Made by a program: the position numbers and the translations under genes. From Owenia fusiformis (taxonomy: Eukaryota > Annelida > Polychaeta > Sabellida > Oweniidae), in contig CAIIXF020000010.1 of assembly GCA_903813345.2 (NCBI GenBank), positions 32,018,425 to 32,082,424 of the forward strand: a stretch of 64,000 bases of DNA. Reading direction: 5' to 3'. This document shows, piece after piece, positions 57,108 to 64,000 of this stretch (within the stretch, counting starts at the first letter, position 1; every line of letters starts with the position of its first letter). The notes beneath the pieces are model-generated. The model was not told the DNA's origin. It saw only the letters and a list, made by a program, of their open reading frames with translations, and made no database searches.

Positions 57108-60100
57108 TCACCAAACAAAAGGAGTTCTTTCGCGTAAAACTTTCACGCCATCTTTTTCCCATTCTCTTCGTTTGATCCACAGTTCATGTGCCGTATCACA
57201 GCAACACATAATAGTTGCTCCCTTCCAACATGTTAATTGAGGCTCCATATCCTAAAATAGATATAATACACAAACGGTTAGATCTTCCAACATGTTAACT
57301 TAGGGTCCATATCCTAAAATAGAAATAATATATAAATAGATGCTCCATTCCAACATGAAAATTGAGGCTTCATATCCTGAAACAGAAATAATGCCCAAAC
57401 AATTAGATCTTCCAACATGTTAACTGAGGGTCCATACTAAAATAGAGATAATATATAAATAGATGCTCCATTCCAACATGTTAACTGGGAAGTAGGAATA
57501 ACGAGAAAATAGTTTTCCCTTTCCAACATATTAATTGAGGCTCCATATCCTGAAACAGAAATAATGCCCAAACAATTAGATCTTCCAACATGTTAACTGA
57601 GGGTCCATACTAAAATAGAGATAATATATAAATAGATGCTCCCTTCCATAACTGTTAACTGAGAAATAGAATAAGAAGAGACTAGTTTCCGCTAAATTCA
57701 CATGCTCATTTTGAAAAACAACCAAGAATACTGATTGTAAACATACATATTTTTCATTTGATGTCATTTTAATTTTATCATAGTGGAATATGCAGTTTTT
57801 ACAGACATTCACCTTTTTTACATTTTTACCTTTGCTTTTGTGATGACATCCATAGTTTCAAGTTGGATTCTATAATGAGCAGGCATCTTCGTCCAAATTC
57901 TGTATTGTAACCATGCTTGAGATCCTTCAAAATTAAGACCCCCACCAACCACTACAATACAGCTGTACATTTTCTTTTTCATTTCATCTGAACCTAAAAA
58001 TATTTAAAAATATGTCAAGGTGAACTACAAAAAGCATTAAAAAATAATTGGTGAAAAAAATGTACCAATATTAGATACAAAGTTGCTTTAATTCCCCAAG
58101 ATATAACATTCAAAGACCCAACATCCAAACCAATGATGGCACACTTAAAGAGAGTATAGATCTGAATGACACCAGTTGCCTGTATAAACAGCATCTACCC
58201 AAGTAATTGCAAATTCATGTTATATTCATATATTCCATGTTATATTGTAGTGTAGTATACAGAACTGAATCATAGTGTATTGTATTGTATTGTATACTTT
58301 GGTATTGTATTGTTTTGTATTATATTAGATTGTACTCACTACATCTATCAAAGTGCATTGTATTGTATTATATTGTTTAGTATCGTATTGTTTTGTATTA
58401 TATTGTATTCTATGTATTTTATTGTATTGTATTGTATACTTTGGTTAGTTTGGTATTGTATTGTATTCTATTAAATTGTACTCACTACATCTATCTATAC
58501 TCCATAGAATTGCATCATCTAAACCCAATAATGCGGAGGTATCATCTTTTTCATTTTCCTCAGCCAAAGTCTTATTACCAGCTAAAATAAATCAAATATC
58601 CCAACACATATTATAGTCAATAGTCAAAGTAACCTACAATAGTTATATTTACATACCAGTAGTCACATTAACATACAAATAGTTATATTAACGTACCGGT
58701 AGTCACATTAACATACAAATAGTTATATTAACATACCAGTAGTCACATTAACATACAAATAGTTATATTAACATACCAGTAGTCACATTAACATACAAAT
58801 AGTTATATTTACATACCAGTAGTCACATTAACATACAAATAGTTATATTAACATACCAGTAGTCACATTAACATACAAATAGTTATATTTACATACCAGT
58901 AGTCACATTAACATACAAATAGTTATATTAACATACCAGTAGTCACATTAACATACAAATAGTTATATTAACATACCAGTAGTCACATTAACATACAAAT
59001 AGTTATATTTACATACCAGTAGTCACATTAACATACAAATAGTTATATTAACATACCGGTAGTCACATTAACATACAAATAGTTATATTAACACACCAGT
59101 AATCACATTAACATACAAGTAGTCACATTTTACATACCAATAATCAGATTAAAATACTAGCATAGTAGTCATATTTAACATACCAATAGTCACATCACAA
59201 TACTAGCAGAGTAGTCACATTGATAAACCAATATTCAAGTAAACATACTAGTATAGTACTATAGTAGTCCCATTAGCATACAAATAGTCATTTAGACATA
59301 CCACTATTCACAATGACAGAACAATAGTGACATTAACGACAAATGGTCATTTAAATATACCATTATTCACACTGATAAACCAAGAGTCAAGTTGAAGTAC
59401 TTGTATAGTATAGAAGTCATATGATTAACATACCAATAGAGATGTCCTGTGAATCTGTAGCTTCATTTGAATCTTCATCCATGGCGTCAAGACGAGAGTC
59501 TTCCAATTCTCCTGGAGTTTCTGACACATTCTGGTTAGCCTGTTCTGCCTTTTTTCTCGCAGCAACTAACTTGGCAGACTGCAATGATAATATTTTGAAT
59601 TATTATTATTCAATTTTTATTCATAACAAAATAATCCATTTAACAACAGTGACTTCTCAATCGCTTTTCAGCATTATAGAAGATAATACGGGTGAAGGAA
59701 TATAAAAATAACATTTATCAATACCATTATATTAAATATTTTGAATAATATAGAAGTAATAGGGTAGCTCTGATCTGCATGATATCATTGTTAGCCTAAT
59801 AATATTCCTAGACTAATACCTCAGTATAATTGGCCACAAAAAGGCAAGAAATCTCAAGAATCTCCATAGCCTACTAAAGAAAGATATAAAAAGCACAACA
59901 TGTACATGAGTGTCAGAATCTGGTACATTGTGCACCATTCAAAGGTTTCCATGGGATCCTTCACATTGGATGAAGTGGGATTTTGACAAAACAAAAATTA
60001 GGCTGTCAAATTAGCCACGGATAGACTCTCTTATTTACTTTTTGTATACTCTACATTGACAAAACAAAAATTAGGCTGTCAAATTAGCCACGGATAGACT

Positions 60101-63100
60101 CTCTTGTTTACTTTTTGTATACTCTACATTGACAAAACCAAAAAAATTAGGCAGTCAAATTAGCCACGGATAGACTCTCTTGTTTACTTCTTGTATACTC
60201 TACATTGACAAAACCAAAAAAATTAGGCAGTCAAATTAGCCACGGATAGACTCTCTTGTTTACTTCTTGTATACTCTACATACCTGTTCTTGTTTGCTCT
60301 GAGTCTGTATAAGATAATTTTCATCAAGAGGATCAGAAGATTGCCCCTGGTTCCTTTGATGCACACGTTTAAGATTTTTCCCTTGTATGCCAAACATATC
60401 AGGATAAAACAGCCCCATAGGAGCCAATATTCTCTCATCTCCGAACTTAACGCTATATTTCGTGATCTTTTTCGATGGTTGCTTTACGTGAATTGTGGCA
60501 TCCAGTACACCTTGTGTATTCTAAAATGTGGAAAATAATTTGGTGTTTAAATTTATTTTAGTCATATTTTACATTTATTGCACTCCCCACTTAAAGTTTG
60601 GTAGCTGGAAGTTTTGATTTGATAGCGTGTTAAAGGCTGTGAGTGTTTGAACCTTTATTTGTTCCTTTTTAGCAATAGTTCAGAAATGTATTACCAAACA
60701 TTGACAGTTCTCTATGGCTTTAACACATGATCGAGAGTGAGACTCAAGGTTGCTAAAGTTATTATATATATGAAATTATATATTACTCTGGGCATGTAAT
60801 TATTGCCAGTGAGATTTCTTAGCTTATCAATAGATGGCTTTCTAGATGGACAACCCCTTGCCAAAAATTATTTCAAAATCATGCAAGCTTTCACATTATT
60901 TGCACTTTTTGAGTGATTTCGGGCCATAATTTTCAGATTCGAACCCCCTGGAATTTTTTAAAAGTGAACCCCCTTTGGAAAAACCTGGCTATGGACACCC
61001 TCATCATGTTCTCACCTGATCCATGTGACAGTGAGATTCTTTCAGTTCCTGCATCATGAGGGCATCGAGCCGGTTGCCAAGACGACACTCCTTATAAGGA
61101 AATGCAGACATTTGTAGAAGCCGATGGAAAGCCCAATCTATGTCGCAACCTCCATACTCCATGGTCACCCTGTAATACAATAATAATGTAATACAATAAA
61201 AATAAATTATCTCATACAATAACAAAATGCATATAAACATACAATAAAAATAAATTATCTCATACAATAACAAAATGCATATAAACATACAATAACAATA
61301 AATTATCTCATACAATAACAATATGCATATAAACATACAATAAAAATAAATTATCTCATACAATAATAAAATGCATATACTAAGTAAATGCTGAAAATCA
61401 GAAACCATTCAAATTCAAAATGAAACAAAGCATTTACATGCAAAATGTCACCACCTGCCATTTCCCACAGATGCCAAAGGCCTAACACCAACTGTCAGAC
61501 ACCAACCGCCAAAAATGATCCACAAAAAAGTTGGGGACTATAATAATATGTCACCACTGTGATGGTGACACAAAAATAAAGCATGAGTTAAATAAATATA
61601 TATATGTGAAGGTCACAGTACCATGATTTTAATGAATATCTATGTGTGAATGTATCACTACCGTGAGTTTCTTTGTGACAGCCCATCATCGACGCAACAA
61701 ACAGATGTTTTCTGTGCTCCGACATCAACCACACACGCACTGGGAACACCCGCACCAAATATCGCACAGACAGATTCCTATAAAATACAAAATACATATG
61801 TTCCTAAATGGCAATCTTTTTCCCGATTTAACTTTCTCAGATTTTAAAATGAGGAATTCAATACACACAATGTTACTCTATATGACTTGGAATTTACACA
61901 AAAGTAACAAATGTTAATTTTACCTCCTTTATAAACTTAACAGAAAATATTTTGTTGGTTAAATATGGCAGTGAAGCCACATTGTCCAATGAAGACTGTC
62001 ACATAACCCAATGATGATGCATAACCCCATAAAGTCACATTATCCAATATGAAGTCACATTACCAAATTGAGTCACATTATCCATGAAGTCACCTTACCA
62101 AATGGAGTCACATTATCCATAAGTCACATTACCAAATTGAGTCACATTATCCATGAAGTCACATTACCAAATTGAGTCACATTATCCATAAGTCACATTA
62201 CCAAATTGAGTCACATTATCCATAAGTCACATTACCAAATGGAGTCACATTATCCATAAGTCACATTACCAATTCATAAGTCACATTACCAAATGGAGTC
62301 ACATTATCGTTCAAAGCTCACAGCTGTTTGACTGATAATTTTCTTGACTTCCAATGGTAATCAACTGTCACTCTTGGCAAGAACTTGGTAAACGAATTGC
62401 CTAGTGGGCAATGGGCTGAATGCCAATATGGTAAATTGGGCAATCATGTTTTCATTGTGAACCCTGCACATTATCCATAAAATCATATCACACAATGAAG
62501 TGTACCTGGTGAAAAATTGCAGCTCCAAATCCAAGTCTTTCCAATAATAATGTCATGAGCTTACTAACATCGTCCCTGTTATAGATGTCGGGAATTAAAA
62601 GAACGGCTCTGTAATGCTGAAACATTAAATGTATTTATTGACAGACATTTGAAGGCAGGTGATAAATGAATGGTTTGTCATTTTGGTTGGGGGAGGGGAG
62701 TTTCCTTAAAAAATATTGGCCAAATTTCTAAGCTATATAAATAATTTTTGTTTTTTAGTTTTAGTAGGTAACATATGCTTCATAGCTATGACTAATATTA
62801 TGATAGGTGCGTCCCTGGGTCCCTTGATTATTGATTACTATGGCTTAAGAAATTAGAGAAATATTACTATAACTTTATGATCAGCCCTCGTATTGCATGC
62901 ATACTCACTCTGAGATCTTTAAGAGGTATATCTAATAAGTTTGATATAACATGCCCCCATATATGTTCCATGTCTTGTATGACTGAGGTCGGGGTCCCAT
63001 TATGACCTTCATGTATGTTGAAACAACCACGACGGAGCGGCCAATGTAGATCATACTGGTCACTGGGTTTTACATACAATGCCTAAAAAGAGAGGTATTC

Positions 63101-63538
63101 TTTATTGATGATTTCTGTGACATAATATATAGGAGGTGGACAGAAGCCTCATCATGTGAGTAAAAACACTAAACGAGGCACACTGAACAATATTGTACTT
63201 AGATATCAAAAACTTGGCACCTTAAAATCACCAACATTTCCAAAATCTTAGTTCTAGATTAGTGTACCAAGAAACATTATTGTACCGAGAAACATGCCTG
63301 AAGATATCACATTGATATGTCAAGCAGTTTGTCAGGAAATGTCAAATTAAGAAAAATGAGACATGGCCATCTACCAATCTGATGTAAAATTGCAATAAAA
63401 ACACAGAATTTATGGATAAGGAAAATGTATTACCTCTTCTCCAACAAGGTACTCTGGTTTATATTCAGTTGCTGTCCATTTTACCTGAGAGAGTACATCA
63501 GATTGAATGGCTTGAACACTGCTATTATGTGATGCCAA
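57108..63538 (-). CDS. ACTR8: Actin-related protein 8 (INO80 complex), C-terminal ten exons
   Basis: Minus-strand exons, 5' to 3': 63538-63434, 63082-62909, 62616-62506, 61777-61662, 61169-61016, 60520-60284, 59578-59434, 58581-58486, 57993-57830, 57251-57108. All have AG/GT borders and phases that join, giving 481 residues. Landmarks are EYLVGEE/ALYVKP across the first junction, VLLIPDIYNRDD, ESVCAIFGAG, VVDVGAQKTSVCC (actin phosphate-binding region), MEYGGCDI, FPYKECRL, LAPMGLFYPDMFG, ENYLIQTQSKQEQ, LLGLDDAILWSID, CIVVVGGGLNFEG (actin adenosine-binding region) and the end RERTPFVW. These follow vertebrate ACTR8 in order. ARP8 binds nucleosomes and, with ARP4 and actin, regulates the INO80 remodeller in the nucleus. 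The acidic/Lys insert (AARKKAEQANQN to SQDIS) is the variable linker. The N-terminal part lies past base 64000. No break seen. Confidence 0.96.
57222..57665 (-). repeat. Minisatellite containing copies of the last-exon acceptor of ACTR8
   Basis: Units of about 60 bp, grouped in a ~173-bp higher-order period (57367-57470 and 57540-57642 are nearly identical). Read on the minus strand, each carries a TTTTAG or AACAG acceptor followed by GATATGRASCCTMARTTAAC and ATGTTGGAA, the same sequence as the true exon start at 57251. Copies lie near 57307, 57369, 57431, 57537 and 57604. The array has clearly grown out of the exon border. Confidence 0.85.
58250..58485 (-). repeat. TGTAT-rich microsatellite with a duplicated splice donor
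   Basis: Runs of TTGTATTGTAT. At 58329-58349 lies a copy of the junction GATAGATGTA/GTGAGTACAA (minus strand) whose true version is the 3' end of the exon 58581-58486. ORFs through here (YCIVLYC-type) are microsatellite translations. Confidence 0.8.
58641..59433 (-). repeat. 40-bp minisatellite built on a splice-donor sequence
   Basis: 58641-59120 is 12 regular 40-bp units (24 twenty-base half-units); degenerate units run on to the exon at 59434. On the minus strand the half-units read ACTACTGGTATGTTAATATA and ACTATTTGTATGTTAATGTG. The real donor of the exon 59578-59434 is CTATTG/GTATGTTAAT, so nearly every half-unit repeats a GTATGT donor in its own context. Confidence 0.92.
59983..60283 (-). 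repeat. 73-76-bp tandem repeat abutting an ACTR8 donor
   Basis: Four units start at 59983, 60056, 60129 and 60205 (TTGACAAAAC...). The last ends directly at the donor of exon 60520-60284: the unit's TGTAGAGTATACAAG is the intron sequence from about +3 onward, so the array grew from the exon edge without copying the GT itself. Confidence 0.9.
61195..61386 (-). repeat. 48-bp tandem repeat, four copies
   Basis: Unit AATAAAAATAAATTATCTCA followed by TACAATAACAAAATGCATAT and AAACATAC, four near-identical copies, starting 26 bp upstream of the acceptor of exon 61169-61016. The long minus ORF 61004-61408 is this array read through into the exon. Confidence 0.93.
61975..62310 (-). repeat. ~35-bp tandem repeat in ACTR8 intron
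   Basis: About nine units of AGTCACATTACCAAATTG followed by AGTCACATTATCCATAA, with small length changes. It lies within the intron 61778-62505, away from either splice site, and I see no junction copy in it. Confidence 0.85.
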
Positions 63539-64000
63539 CTGAAAAATAAAGAAGTTTAAGATATTTAATAAAGGCAAGGCATTGTAAAGTAAAAAGTGTG
63601 CAAAACTCGAGCAATAAGAAAATGTTATAAAAGTTTAGTGATCATTTAGCAGGAGCATTGATAAGCCTTAAGTGCCTATAGTAATAATTGATTAGCAACC
63701 TTAAAAGAGAATTACAAAAAAATGTGGTATTTAGTAGTTTAACCATGGGATTATGGGCATTTATCAGAATAATGTCTTCTCAGCCCTGTCAACCCTCACA
63801 CATTAGGCGTGATTGTCACGCATTTGCTGAAAAATAGAAATCATGCATCAATTTAGCGTGTATGATCATGGGCCCATGGTATGATCAAATATCATGCAAA
63901 TCACGCATTTTGTTGATACTTTTAAAAATCATTTTTTATAAAATGCTGATTTGGTAAAATACCGAAGGGCGAAAAAAGCGAGCGCATTACGTTCGGTCTT
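63539..64000 (-). other. ACTR8 intron to the window edge
   Basis: No upstream exon recognised. A local repeat of CACGCAT / ATCATG words at 63810-63910 is present. The gene's 5' part is outside the window. Confidence 0.5.

Noticed and set aside
58280-58590. Tyr/Ile/Cys-rich ORFs
   Set aside because: Translations of the TGTAT microsatellite in an ACTR8 intron.
58641-59120. Regular 40-bp repeats resembling a CRISPR array
   Set aside because: There are no unique spacers: both 20-base halves repeat. The DNA is eukaryotic and lies in an intron of ACTR8.
61004-61408. A 134-residue membrane-like protein (ICILLLYEIIYF repeats)
   Set aside because: It is the 48-bp intronic array read into the true ACTR8 exon 61169-61016; the hydrophobic part is intron.

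Overview
This looks like animal nuclear DNA. It is AT-rich, genes are split by GT/AG introns, there is a tRNA-derived SINE, and LINEs and DNA transposons are dense. Frequent acatgtacatgta-type words and the mobile-element mix suggest a marine lophotrochozoan such as a mollusc, but nothing in the window fixes the species. No prokaryotic operons, rRNA, CRISPR or viral genome were seen.

The one clearly conserved cellular gene is at the right end on the minus strand: ten exons between 57108 and 63538 encode the C-terminal ~481 residues of actin-related protein 8 (ACTR8/ARP8, INO80 chromatin remodelling). Its 5' exons lie beyond base 64000. At least five introns hold minisatellites. Several are built from copies of the neighbouring splice junction, which is the most unusual structural signal in the window.

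The rest is a graveyard of mobile elements. Left third (1-18 kb): two piggyBac relics, a Myb/SANT-like Harbinger-type fragment, a 355-bp tandem duplication, a mariner relic, a possible LTR-retrotransposon tail, a ~1.9-kb foldback structure, a perfect hairpin locus and a TRAF-type zinc finger fragment. Centre (18.9-23.05 kb): a 4141-bp element with ~260-bp inverted termini, a 6-bp target duplication and subterminal palindromes, inserted into an older tandem repeat. Then come a SINE, a PHD relic and an exact 220-bp duplication.

At 26.3-31.9 kb, spliced fragments of PHD fingers, a Tc1/mariner-type DDE transposase and a Crypton-like tyrosine recombinase lie head to tail on the plus strand. At 32-45 kb: segmental repeats, a LINE with endonuclease tail and reverse transcriptase, and a hAT-type transposase relic next to a spliced acidic-repeat ORF. 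At 45-56.4 kb: TTAA-ended MITEs, a 1363-bp element carrying 162-bp tandem repeats, another LINE piece, and a long-TIR element invaded by a LINE whose 5' end snapped back into a hairpin.

Apart from ACTR8, only the three-exon PHD model (28461-29934) and the two-exon acidic-repeat ORF (42124-43240) have matching splice phases without visible breaks.
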